Source of the DNA: STC-74 sp031423995 | GTDB lineage: Bacteria > Patescibacteriota > Gracilibacteria > BD1-5 > UBA2023 | NCBI GenBank assembly: GCA_031423995.1 | Contig: JANPGO010000115.1 | Span: 1 to 9,797 of the forward strand | Length of the DNA stretch: 9,797 nt | Direction of reading: 5' to 3' | Shown here: piece after piece, positions 1-8,132 of the stretch | Position numbering within the stretch: the first letter of the stretch is position 1 | Layout of the letters: every line of letters starts with the position of its first letter | Notes under the pieces: model-generated | What the model was told of the DNA's origin: nothing | What the model saw: only the letters and a program-made list of their open reading frames with translations | The model's database searches: none | Program-made: the position numbers and the translations under genes

Positions 1-1
1 C

Positions 2-223
2 AATCCATGGCGCGCCGTCGGCGCAGCGCGGCAGCCACACCTGCTTTTTCTTCACGCCCTTATCGACGACGGGCGCGCACAACAGCTGCTCACCCAACAA
101 GAACTGTTGCTGCGCCAGCTGCGTGTGTTGCGCGGGCACCGCGTGGTGCATCCACAGCGGACGCCACAGCGCGCGCCCCGTCTCGCGGGCCTCGCGCGTC
201 AGCGACAACAGGTACGGCAGCAT
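2..223 (-). CDS. GH31 alpha-glucosidase/xylosidase-like fragment (foreign, both ends missing)
   Basis: Read on the minus strand this gives about 74 uninterrupted codons. The segment MLPYLLSLTREARETG leads into LWRPLWMHH, then QQQFLLGEQLLCAPVVDKG and a following VWLP. That order is the C-terminal part of the catalytic barrel and the start of the distal sheet domain in glycoside hydrolase family 31: an R-x-LLPYLY-type helix, a RPLW strand, then QFLLGxxLLVAPV. Family members cleave alpha-linked glucose or xylose. The 3' end runs off the window. The 5' side stops where an inverted duplication begins. The stretch is very GC-rich with GCG/CGC/CTG codons and no UGA-Gly, unlike everything to its right. 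I infer it is not native to this genome (chimeric assembly or amplification join); recent transfer is the alternative. Confidence 0.6.
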   Translation of the reverse strand, partial: MLPYLLSLTREARETGRALWRPLWMHHAVPAQHTQLAQQQFLLGEQLLCAPVVDKGVKKKQVWLPRCADGAPWI

Positions 224-278
224 GCGGTGCCCGCGCAACACACGCAACTGGCGCAGCAACAGTTCTTGTTGGGCGAGC
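88..278. repeat. 58-nt inverted duplication with a 75-nt spacer inside the GC-rich segment
   Basis: Positions 88-145 and 221-278 are reverse complements of each other over 58 nt with three mismatches (91/275, 119/247 and 144/222). The right arm ends within a few bases of the switch from GC-rich DNA to the native, less GC-rich coding frame. Only the left arm fits its place in the GH31 protein (HHAVPAQHTQLAQQQFLLG). The right arm, read in the same direction, gives a leucine/arginine-rich string that does not obviously belong. This is the pattern of a fold-back artefact such as arises in multiple-displacement amplification, although three mismatches are more than simple copying should leave. Confidence 0.75.
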
Positions 279-2426
279 AATAAAGTATTTATATTTATTT
301 CTCTCAGTAGAGATCCACTCTTTCCGAGTTCGATCTATAGCTGGAATACTTGGGCATATAAGTACAATGGAGTTACTTCCAATATACCTCCTCCTACACC
401 TCCTACGATTTCCATCACAGCAACACCGAATAGTGTCTCCTACAGTGGAACGAGTGTGCTCACCTGGACTTCGACGAATACTACGAGCTGTACGAAGTCA
501 TGGGGAAGTAGTGGAACCGGAGGAACCTATACGACTCCAGCACTGACAAATACTATGACGTACTCTATTTCTTGTACAGGAACTGGGGGAACAGCGACGG
601 GAAGTGTAACAGTGGGAGTGGGAAGTGCACCGATACAACCAGGCTGAACCTATAAATATAGGAATCAGTCACCGTATCTCTTCCAGACGGTATCAACAGG
701 AACCTATCTCTCACCACTTCCTGCATATCCTGGATATGATTATTATGCTGATCTCTGGTGACCAACATATCGATCCGTGGATCCACAGGCAGGATGGCAG
801 TGGAAGCATCTTGGAGGAGACTGGCTCGATGCGAACCTCATTTCTCAGGGGACAACTCCATGGGCATCATTTGGAGCCAATGCTGTTGCAGGATCGACTC
901 TTTCATATATATATATGGGCACTGATGTCACTTCCCTCGTCCAGTATGTGCAGACGAATTCGAAGTGGCTCGCTGTCCTCATCGATGCTACTGGATGACC
1001 ACGTACTATGGCTGGAATCAATGCACCTGGATATTCAGGCTCATGGATCGATGTCACCTATACCGATGGAAGTACTGTGGTACTCAATACTCGTATCATC
1101 GCACAGGATTATGCGGGAGGTATGCTTCCAGTGACTATAATCAGTAATCATAGTCTTCCAGTATATGTTGAGTTCGATCGTCCAACCAAGCCTGTTGCCT
1201 CTGCAAGACTCACGATGACTGTGACACAGCACTGGAGTGGAAATTCGACTATAAAGCTCTTTCTCTTGGATCCTCCGATGAATAGTGAACCCGTAACAGA
1301 TACATCTGGACTCGCTTCTCTCGCTGGACCACTCGATAGTGGAATCAAGTCTGTCCCAGGAATCATCTGAGCTCAACAATTCGTCGATGGTTCACAGCTT
1401 AGTGATTTTGTAGTCGGTACCAATTCGAATAAGGCAAGTGAATTCAACTATGATCCTGCGATCTGGTGAGGGACTCCTGATCTCACTCTCTGGCCACACA
1501 AAGATGCAGGAAAATGGATAGAGTCCAATACCTATATGCCCTATGTGAGCCTAGTGGCGAGTAGTTATTCTGGTGAAGGATTCACGCCTCTTGCCCAATG
1601 AGTCGGAGCCATGCGGCTCAATATGCCTTCATTCCCTGTCGTCAATGGACAAGAAGTGACCAATAATGGAAGAGGGGCTGCAGATCTCCTCCTCTTTATG
1701 GATGAGTCGAATTTTGGTCGACTCGATCATATATTTGTCCGCTATTATGTTCGTATGGGAACTCCCTATGCGCCTCAAGTATCGGATAGAAAACTCATCT
1801 TATCTAATGGTGTTCCGCGATGGACTGATATGGGTGGAAAGATGGGTATAGGACCAAGTCATGCGACGAGTTATGGTGGAGTGAGTGGAAGTAGTGGCTG
1901 AGGATATGGATGGCAGATGCGACAATCATGGAAGGACAATGAAGCAGGACAATGAGGTCCAGATGAACAAGGTGTGACACAAGGATTCCACCTCTATGAC
2001 TATCAATCGAATAACCCTACAGGATATCGATATGGAACGGAACAAGATGGAACATTCGAACGTTGGGGACAAAAATGAGGACTCGGATCGATGATGTATG
2101 CTGGTCAGTGGTATGAGATCGAGACGGAACTCAAGTTGAATACTGTCTTCACTGGAAGTAATACCTATCTCCCCGATGGTGAACTCCGCGCTTGGGTCGA
2201 TGGGAAGCTCGTCTGGGAAGGGACTGGAATGGTATTTCGTACACTCCCTATCTACGATCCTGGCTATAATCCAAGTCGAATCAGACCAGCAAGAGAACTC
2301 GGGGTCAAGGAACTCTGGCTCAACTGGTTCCATGGCGGACAGAGTGAGAATACGTATCCACGTACCATGTTCTATTCCAATATTGCTTGGGGGAAGTCTC
2401 GTATCGGGAAGATGCAGACACAATAA
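279..2426 (+). CDS. Exported Ig-like + PL14-like polysaccharide lyase protein (5' truncated)
   Basis: One frame runs from the chimeric junction to TAA at 2424-2426 once nine in-frame TGA codons (645, 759, 996, 1368, 1467, 1599, 1899, 1953, 2076) are read as Gly; about 715 residues remain. Residues ~43-118 form a Ser/Thr-rich Ig-like domain (ISITATP start, a central LTW strand, two Cys that could pair, ending SVTVGVG) of the type common in surface proteins of candidate-phylum bacteria. Residues ~165-335 look like an all-beta carbohydrate-binding module. Residues ~467-711 match the polysaccharide lyase family 14 fold in order: IFVRYYVRMG, GGKMGIGP, GWQMRQSW, a Tyr-rich strand, WYEIETELKLNT, DGELRAWVDGK and WFHGG. 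The likely role is binding or cleaving an acidic glycan outside the cell, which is inference. The true start and any signal peptide were lost at the junction. PL14 catalytic residues could not be assigned with confidence. Confidence 0.72.
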
Positions 2427-2427
2427 A

Positions 2428-2447
2428 GGAGAGTCACTATTCTCTCT
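2428..2447 (+). terminator. Weak hairpin between convergent genes
   Basis: GAGAG (2429-2433) and CTCTC (2442-2446) pair around an 8-nt loop, with a flanking G-T pair. It begins just after the TAA of the lyase-like gene and lies in the 37-nt gap before the convergent permease stop. There is no long T-run after it, so terminator function is only suggested by its place. Confidence 0.25.
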
Positions 2448-2463
2448 GTTTCGTATTGATATA

Positions 2464-5034
2464 TTATCTCCTCAATCATAGCATCATTGCAATATATACT
2501 CCTCCTATAACTCCTGCTAAGATGGTAGAGTCTCTGAGTGAGAACTGGAAGAATCCGCCCACCGAGACGAGAGTATACGAGAGGATGAATCCGATGATAA
2601 GTGAGAGCAGATAGGATACAATGAATATCATAGCTCGGGTCCCTCAGAGTGAGATACGGATATCTCGACGACTCGCACCGAAGAGAGTATATAATCGCAG
2701 TTTCATCTCCTCAACACCTCTCATACGATTGAAGAATGCGATGATAGCCCCGATTGCAAAGAAGAGCACAACGATAAAGAAGAGCGATATAACTGAGAGA
2801 ATTTTTGTAGATATATCTCGAACGATCTTCAAGATGCTCTCGACATCGATAAATGTCACATGTGGACCAGATGCCGTGAGAATACCCTTTTTCCACTGCT
2901 CTATATCACTCGTATATTCAGCGACAAAATAGGTATGTGGAGCATTTTTGAATTCGACAGGATCAAATGAAAAATAGAAAAACGGACGAAACCCTTCTCG
3001 ATGAGATTCTCGAATATTTGCAACTGTAAGTGATACCTCCTTTCATGACAAGAGGAACTTGATTGTATCGCCCAGTGTTACCCCAAGTCGACGAGCGAAG
3101 TCATCATCCACCGATACCTCTCACTTCCCTATATGTTCTTTTCACCTGAGGACACGATTCTCAAGTGGTGAAGTAGTGATATTGAATTCTCGAGTGAACT
3201 CAGGACTCGGACGATCTTGTCCAAGATGCTCTGCGAGAGAGTGATCATTGATGCTCTCGATACGTGCACGGAGGATATCGAACATGAGTGCACCGGTGCC
3301 GATCACTTTTTTGATACTTTCCGTATCTTTCTGGAGGATATTGATCGCATAGATATTAGCAGTATTTGTCGAGTCAATGACAAGTTTTGCACGGAACGCG
3401 AGAGAGAAGCTCGCAAATACGAAGAAAAAAACTGTCAATGAAACAAGTGAAAGAGTGATTGGTAGAGTCGGTGTGAGTGGCCGTACAAGGGCACGGAGAG
3501 CATCATAGAGAGAGAATTTCTTTTGCCTCAATGAACGCGATTGCCGAAATATCCAATTATAGAGAATACGGATAAGATAGGTGAATATGAGAAAAAATAT
3601 CCCCGCCCCGACTCATACAGTCAGAATGAATATGAGATTCTGAAAAAGAAAAAATAATATCAGGAGTCCGAGAATACTTGGAATGAGGATATCGAATCGG
3701 AGAATATTATCCCTCAATTTTCTGAAGAATCAGATAATCCAAATTGTATATCGCTTCTGTAGAGTATATCCATCCGTGGATTGAAGGACTCCCCGACTCT
3801 TCTGTATCTCTCTCTCTGCAGTGTGAAGTTCATCATCTTTCGCCAGAATCCACCATGTAGGAAACCATGCCATCACAACGATGATGATGAGGAGGAGGAG
3901 AATTCATGGTACTGCCGACCAGAAGAAAACAAATTCACTCGCCGCTGGTATCATTCGAATTCCTTCGAGAATACTATATGCAACTCAGAGTCAGACTATA
4001 CAGGCTCATGGAAATATTATGCCATAGAGAAAGAGGAGGAGCAATTGTTGTCGACGTCGCGTGAGTCCGAGCATCTCCGTGATGCGGAGTGTTCGAGCAA
4101 GACTCCTGAAGAAATCATCATGTGCCGAGCGAAGGAGAATGAATGCGAATATACTTGAGACTAGAAGAATGAGGGTGATATAGTCTGTGAGGGTATTCAC
4201 GATATCAATATTCTGTTCACTCCTCTCACCAGCAGTTCGTACTCGATAGAGATTTTCTGGAAGGATCTTTTTCAGCCTCTCTCAGAGCACACTTGCTCGA
4301 CGTTCATCATCGAAGGATATGAGGAGATCCTGCGTCAGGCGAGAACCTGATGAGAGAAGGAGTGAGCCTGAGAGGAGATCACTCGGTAAGACGATGAGAT
4401 GATTCTCGGTCCCGAGTGAGAATCCGAGATCACTGGATTCGAGGATTTTCTCCGTAATATGGAGCACCTTTCCATCCAGGAGAATACTCCCTCAGCTCGC
4501 GAATCGATCCAGAAGTCATGCAGTCACTGCGACCTGCGATTGTTTCCCTGTTCAGGAGAGATGAAGGAGTGGTGTATCCTTTGATTTCTGTCACTCTGAC
4601 ACTGGAAGAACACGCCCTGAATCTTTTCTTTTCTCAGGACAGATTCCTCAACTCTCGGAAGAGCAGAAGTCCTGTACTTGGAGTATACCTCTCTGTGGAT
4701 AGCTCCCACTGTAGGTAACTACCTGAACTAGTCACGTCTTTCCTTCACGATCGAGGAGTGTCGTGGAAAAGGTTCTACGTTCTGCAGCAACATAGCTCTC
4801 TCAGGAAAGGGATCAAATAACCAGTGACAATAGATCTCCACGAGCATATCCCCGAGAAGACACTATGAGATCCGCTCAAAAAAGTGGTCTTGTCTCACGT
4901 GCGACCAGTGAGTCAATATTTGTCGTGATCTGACGGAGCGTCACAAATCCAGTACACGCAAAAACTATGACGATAAAAAGGAGAATGAGCGACCGCCAGT
5001 TCGAGAGGATGATACGAGAAAAGAGGGTGAACAT
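2464..5034 (-). CDS. ybbP: YbbP-like ABC transporter permease (FtsX/MacB-type, 10 TM)
   Basis: Reading TGA as Gly (21 such codons) gives one 856-residue frame from ATG at 5034 to TAA at 2464-2466. Hydrophobic segments lie near residues 14-33, 285-302, 330-356, 365-392, 446-466, 468-490, 524-548, 745-768, 800-822 and 835-853. Large hydrophilic domains occupy ~35-283 and ~549-744. This is two FtsX-type modules with extracytoplasmic domains plus extra central helices, the layout of E. coli YbbP (COG3127), at a similar length. It should pair with the ATPase encoded just upstream (1 nt between stop and ATG, so translation is probably coupled) and move or extract hydrophobic substrates rather than pump small solutes. 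Its place next to tesA and ybbA supports YbbP over MacB or LolC. The substrate is unknown. Confidence 0.85.
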
Positions 5035-5035
5035 A

Positions 5036-5701
5036 CTACTTCTTTTCAAGGGTTAACACTCATCAACTCAGCCTATATATGCTATCTGCATGGCTCGCGA
5101 TTCAGGAATCATGAGTGATCATGATGATTGTATTTTTTGTTTCTTCGTGGAGAGTTCTGATGAGTTCCATGATTTTTAGAGCATTTTTCTCATCGAGATT
5201 CCCCGTCGGCTCATCGGCAAAGAGGTATGGAACTCGTGAGACAAATGCCCGAGCAATCGCGACTCGTTGCTGTTCTCATCATGAGAGTTCACTCGTATAG
5301 CGCATCCCTTTTCCTCGGAGTCCTACTTTTTCGAGGATTTCATCAGTCTCATATCTCCGAGAGGCATGTGAGATATCGAGAACGAGATCGATATTTTCCT
5401 CTACTGTAAGGTTCGGGATGAGCTCGAAAGCCTGAAATATAAAAGCTATATGTTTCCCGCGATAGCTCGTCATCTCATCCTGAGAAAACGAGGTGATATC
5501 CCTATCAGCGAGGAGAATACTTCCCCTATCTGGTGGAATAATCCCGGCAATCATCGAGAGAAGCGATGACTTCCCTGCTCCACTCGCTCCCATAAGTGCA
5601 ACCCATGCCCCCTCTTCGATCTTCCAGGAGAGATCAGTAAAAAGTTCGACTGCCTCTCAACGTGAGACATAGGATTTTGCGATATTTTTGAGTTGTATCA
5701 T
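5036..5701 (-). CDS. ybbA: YbbA/LolD-type ABC transporter ATPase
   Basis: A 221-residue frame, normal for the MacB/LolD/YbbA class, ending at TAG 5036-5038. Walker A is GASGAGKS (38-45), the Q-loop Gln is 90, the signature LSGGEQQ spans 139-145, Walker B is LFADE (160-164) followed by PTGNLD with the D-loop, and the H-loop His is 197. Six of 17 glycines are TGA, including both signature glycines 141-142 encoded by consecutive TGA codons (5276-5281). That would destroy the protein under the standard code and is decisive for recoding. It hydrolyses ATP at the cytoplasmic face to drive the permease encoded immediately downstream. ATG at 5701 is chosen because MIQLKNIAKSY is the usual family N-terminus. 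No Shine-Dalgarno sequence is visible. Confidence 0.93.
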
Positions 5702-5718
5702 ACGAACTTCATGAAAAT

Positions 5719-5731
5719 AGTTCTCAGAACT
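5719..5731. promoter_or_regulatory. Perfect 13-nt palindrome upstream of ybbA
   Basis: AGTTCTCAGAACT is a perfect palindrome around a central C in the 86-nt gap between tesA and ybbA, 17 nt before the ybbA ATG. A poor promoter-like pair lies just upstream in the direction of transcription (TATACT at 5735-5740 and TTGTAT at 5757-5762 on the minus strand, 16-nt spacer). It could be an operator or a small hairpin; no regulator is evident. Confidence 0.3.
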
Positions 5732-5787
5732 GTGAGTATATAGAAAAATATGAAACATACAATGCCCTCATCCGAATCAGGAAAACT

Positions 5788-6459
5788 CTACTTTTTCAGA
5801 AGCTTCTTATTTTCGAGGATGGTGACGAGATTCCCAACTATGATAGCGTACCCCGATGCCGTCGGATGAATCCTATCATCTTGATTGAGATCTGATTTCA
5901 GAGCAACACCTTCGAGAAAAAATGGCATAAATGAGAGATGATACTCTTTCGCGAGTTTCTCGAATAGAGCATCATACTGATTCCGGTATTCCATTCCCAG
6001 ATTGAACGGAGCTCGCATGCCCGTGAGGAGGATGGGAATATTTTTCGACTGTATTTTTTCGATGATAGATCGGAGATTCTTCTCTATATCAGTAACCGAT
6101 TTCCCCTGAAAGGCATCATTGGCACCGATACAGACAATCGCAAGAACAAACCCCCCTCATCCCCCCTTATCAGGGGGGTTAGCACCATCGAGAATCCAGT
6201 CCATACGAGCGAGGAGTCCAGCACTCGTATCTCCTGAGACTCCAGCATTCTGGAGACGATAGTTATATCCGAGCCCTCTGAGCTTTTTTTCGAGCTGACT
6301 CGGGTAGGAGTCTCATTCAGGGAGTCCATACCCTATAGTGAGTGAGTCTCCGAGCGCGAGGATGACTTTCCCGCTCGATGAAGCTACTGGTATAGTCTCT
6401 GTCTTCCCTTGGGAACACGAAGTGAGAAGACAAAGAGAAATGATGAGGATATATTTCAT
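5788..6459 (-). CDS. tesA: TesA-like GDSL (SGNH) esterase/lysophospholipase, predicted lipoprotein
   Basis: 223 residues from ATG 6459 to TAG 5788-5790. The N-terminus is a short hydrophobic signal ending in the lipobox LTSC, with Cys15 to be lipidated. SGNH blocks follow: GDSLTIGYGLP with nucleophile Ser39, NAGVSGDTSAG (oxyanion Gly76), GAND with Asn114, and DRIHPT with Asp195 and His198. Together they match multifunctional acyl-CoA thioesterase I/lysophospholipase L1 (TesA). The protein should hydrolyse acyl esters at the outer face of the membrane. Two glycines are TGA. Residues 95-103 (PPDKGGGGG) are extra relative to the usual family and come from a C/G-block palindrome inserted before the block III strand. 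ybbA lies 86 nt downstream on the same strand. E. coli TesA is soluble and periplasmic, so the lipid anchor is a difference. Confidence 0.88.
6149..6180. repeat. C6-C6-G6 palindrome inside tesA
   Basis: Two C6 blocks (6151-6156, 6161-6166) and one G6 block (6173-6178) give two mutually exclusive hairpins: an 8-bp stem AACCCCCC/GGGGGGTT with a 16-nt loop, or a 6-bp stem with the TTATCA loop. It resembles the dispersed C-run/G-run palindromes seen between genes in many bacteria, but here it is in-frame coding sequence (PPDKGGGGG, with one Gly from TGA). Confidence 0.75.
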
Positions 6460-6466
6460 ATATAGT

Positions 6467-6472
6467 ATTTTA
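6467..6472 (-). promoter_or_regulatory. Candidate -10 box for leaderless tesA transcript
   Basis: TAAAAT on the minus strand lies 7 nt before the tesA ATG, so transcription would begin at or next to the start codon. No Shine-Dalgarno sequence and no convincing -35 box accompany it. Confidence 0.35.
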
Positions 6473-6529
6473 CGTGTTCTTATATATTTTTCCAGTATTT
6501 TGGGAATTTATGGGTATATCTAGATAGAA

Positions 6530-6557
6530 TTGATTCGATGAGAGAAATCAATAGAAT
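6530..6557 (+). promoter_or_regulatory. Candidate promoter for the methyltransferase gene
   Basis: TTGATT (6530-6535) and TAGAAT (6552-6557) are separated by 16 nt, matching consensus at 4/6 and 5/6. The leader to the gene would be long, and such matches arise by chance in AT-rich DNA. Confidence 0.25.
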
Positions 6558-6749
6558 TGCTATTCAAAATAAAATGACAGAAGATATTTTGTATAGAATA
6601 AGTAGGATTTAGTGCATTGACAGAAAGTTACCATGAAAAGGAAACAGAATTATTATTTGGTTTTGTGTCTGAGTGGCTCGTGATTATCAGTATTGCTGAT
6701 GTATCAAATCTCCGACTTCTAAATATCAAGAAGCATGAACTGAAATCTT

Positions 6750-7397
6750 ATGCAAAAAATACTCAGTTATATATTCCCTATCAGGTTAAAGAAATACTAT
6801 TCAAAAGTCAGTGGTCAATTAGAAATAAATATGATTGATGGAAAAAAGAGATTGGATGCACGAAACAGTAATTATTCATATGGCTCACTTCAAAAAATCC
6901 TTCATCAAGGCCTTATTGAAGTTAAATTTCCTAATGGAATTGAAAGGGTTTTAGTGTTAGGATTAGGAGGTGGTTCGATTATTCAAACAATTAGAGATGA
7001 TTTCAAATCTAATATATTTATCGAATTGGTAGAGATTGATCCAAAAATGATTGCAATTGCAATAAATGAATTTGAGATTATTCAATTCGATAACATCAGT
7101 ATTATAGAGTTTGATGCATCAGACTATTTAAAAATTTGTAAGGACACTTTTGATCTTATTGTCGTGGATATATTTATTACAAATACAATTCCTCAAGAAT
7201 TTACAGATTCAAAATTCATTAAGAGTCTGATTCCTCATCTCAGTCAAAACGGTAAAATACTCTATAATACCATGAAACATACAATGGTAAGAGAGGTATT
7301 CAATGAAATAAAAGAATTTTTCTCAAAAGAAGGGTTGAGGGTTGAGGTGTTAGCAAATGTAGAAGGGTCAAATGATATCATCATTGCAGAAAAATAA
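6750..7397 (+). CDS. SpeE-like (spermidine synthase-fold) SAM-dependent methyltransferase
   Basis: 215 residues ending at TAA 7395-7397. The N-terminal part (KKYYSKVSGQLEI, then NYSYGSLQK) resembles the small beta-domain and hinge of spermidine-synthase-like proteins. VLVLGLGGGS (67-76) is the SAM-binding loop, VEIDP (94-98) carries the acidic ribose ligand, FDASDYL (121-127) is the adenine-site Asp, and FDLIVVDIF (134-142) is the motif IV strand. The DSSDP-type aminopropyltransferase motif is absent, so true spermidine synthesis is not supported and the substrate is unknown. An in-frame ATG at 6735 would add five residues, one from TGA. The gene is AT-rich and none of its 12 glycines is TGA, unlike its neighbours, which suggests recent acquisition. 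Confidence 0.75.
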   Translation: MQKILSYIFPIRLKKYYSKVSGQLEINMIDGKKRLDARNSNYSYGSLQKILHQGLIEVKFPNGIERVLVLGLGGGSIIQTIRDDFKSNIFIELVEIDPKMIAIAINEFEIIQFDNISIIEFDASDYLKICKDTFDLIVVDIFITNTIPQEFTDSKFIKSLIPHLSQNGKILYNTMKHTMVREVFNEIKEFFSKEGLRVEVLANVEGSNDIIIAEK

Positions 7398-7425
7398 CAG
7401 CTTAAAAATACCTACAAGAAGACCG

Positions 7426-7450
7426 TAAGGGCTTGGTCAACGTAGCCTTA
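7426..7450. terminator. Possible bidirectional terminator hairpin
   Basis: TAAGGGCT (7426-7433) pairs with AGCCTTA (7444-7450) with one bulged base around a 10-nt loop. It lies between the convergent methyltransferase and msrA stop codons. The flanks are A/T-rich but have no clean T-run. Confidence 0.35.
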
Positions 7451-7479
7451 ATTTACAAAAATAGTGGCTCATACTTTCA

Positions 7480-8016
7480 TTATTTCTTCAAATATGGAGA
7501 GAACTTTTCCCTCAGTTTCGCGATCTTCGGGTCAATCACGTAGCTGCAATAAGGCTTATCAGAATTATCATTGTAGTAGTTCTGATGATATTCTTCAGCT
7601 CTATAAAATGGGCAAAGTCACCGAAGCTCTGTGACGATAGTTGAAGAGAAAGTGCTATCTGCATCGAGCTTTTCGATAGAGTCTTTCGCTATCCTCAGGT
7701 CATCATCGGATCCGAATATAATACTTCGATACTGTATACCCGCATCTGCCCCCTGACGATCTCTACTCGTCGGATCATGTGTCGCAAAAAACACTGCAAG
7801 GAGCGTCTCATAAGCGAGGATATCCCGATCATAGATGACCTCGATCACTTCGATATGTCACCCTCTTCCCATAGAAACCTGATCATAGGTGGGATTCTCA
7901 GTCGTCCCGCCCATATAACCTGAGTGAACCTCTCTGACTCACTCGAGTCTCCCGAATACCGCCTCGACACACCAGAAGCATCCTCCTCAGAAATAGGCAC
8001 GTGATAAATTAGACAT
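7480..8016 (-). CDS. msrA: Peptide methionine-S-sulfoxide reductase MsrA
   Basis: 178 residues from ATG 8016 to TAA 7480-7482, full length for the family. The N-terminal GGGCFWC motif carries catalytic Cys13. GYMGGTTENPTY, GHIEVIEV, ATHDPTSRDRQGAD, QYRSIIF and EEYHQNYY follow in the standard order, with a late Cys near the C-terminus that could act in resolving the disulfide. It reduces the S-epimer of methionine sulfoxide in proteins and free Met. Four of 15 glycines are TGA, including the first Gly of the active-site motif. No signal peptide is visible, so it is cytoplasmic. It lies 79 nt downstream of msrB on the same strand, with a REP-like palindrome in the gap, and the two are probably co-transcribed. 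Confidence 0.95.
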
Positions 8017-8024
8017 AGATAGAA

Positions 8025-8030
8025 ATTTTA
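8025..8030 (-). promoter_or_regulatory. Candidate -10 box just upstream of msrA
   Basis: TAAAAT on the minus strand lies 8 nt before the msrA ATG, the same arrangement as at tesA. It could give msrA its own near-leaderless transcript beside read-through from msrB. There is no good -35 box at 16-18 nt. Confidence 0.3.
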
Positions 8031-8054
8031 TGAATAGGAATCGTATTTTGTTTT

Positions 8055-8132
8055 GTCATCGCGAGGAACAAAGCGATCCAGTATAAGGGGATTCCTTAAG
8101 ATTGCTGGATTGCTTCGCTCGCTCGCAATGAC
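8055..8132. repeat. REP-like palindrome overlapping the msrB 3' end
   Basis: The arms GTCATCGCGAGGAAC... (8055-8081) and its imperfect complement ending ATGAC (8105-8132) bracket a second small stem, TAAGG (8084-8088) with CCTTA (8094-8098). This matches the widely dispersed GTCATTGCGAGCGAAGCGAAGCAATC palindrome type. It occupies the msrB-msrA boundary and encodes the last 11 residues and the stop codon of msrB. A related element lies at 8542-8604. Confidence 0.8.

Larger units (their letters stand above)
6460..6734. other. AT-rich divergent intergenic region
   Basis: This stretch separates tesA (minus) from the methyltransferase (plus). It is clearly more AT-rich than the tesA operon and continuous in composition with the methyltransferase gene. 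A TTG-initiated frame from 6617 crosses it but overlaps the methyltransferase out of frame and resembles nothing recognised. Nothing else coding is seen. Confidence 0.5.

Noticed and set aside
123..281. Start of the lyase-like gene at ATG 123
   Set aside because: The frame is open through the GC-rich segment, but that segment codes for GH31 on the opposite strand and its composition differs. The open frame there is a by-product of the join.
3781..4158. Plus-strand frame of 125 codons inside the permease gene
   Set aside because: It is antisense to membrane-spanning codons of ybbP, low-complexity (runs of Asp/Glu), and is a shadow of the opposite strand.
2464..5034. ybbP as a decayed pseudogene with many stops
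   Set aside because: All internal stops are TGA; no TAA, TAG or frameshift is present over 856 codons, and the two-domain, 10-helix layout is intact.
6617..6838. TTG-initiated frame of 73 codons before the methyltransferase
   Set aside because: It overlaps the methyltransferase out of frame, needs a TTG start without a ribosome binding site and has no recognisable motif. AT-rich DNA gives such frames by chance.
6750..7397. True spermidine synthase (speE)
   Set aside because: The SAM-binding fold fits, but the aminopropyltransferase DSSDP-type motif is missing and no speD or other polyamine gene is nearby.
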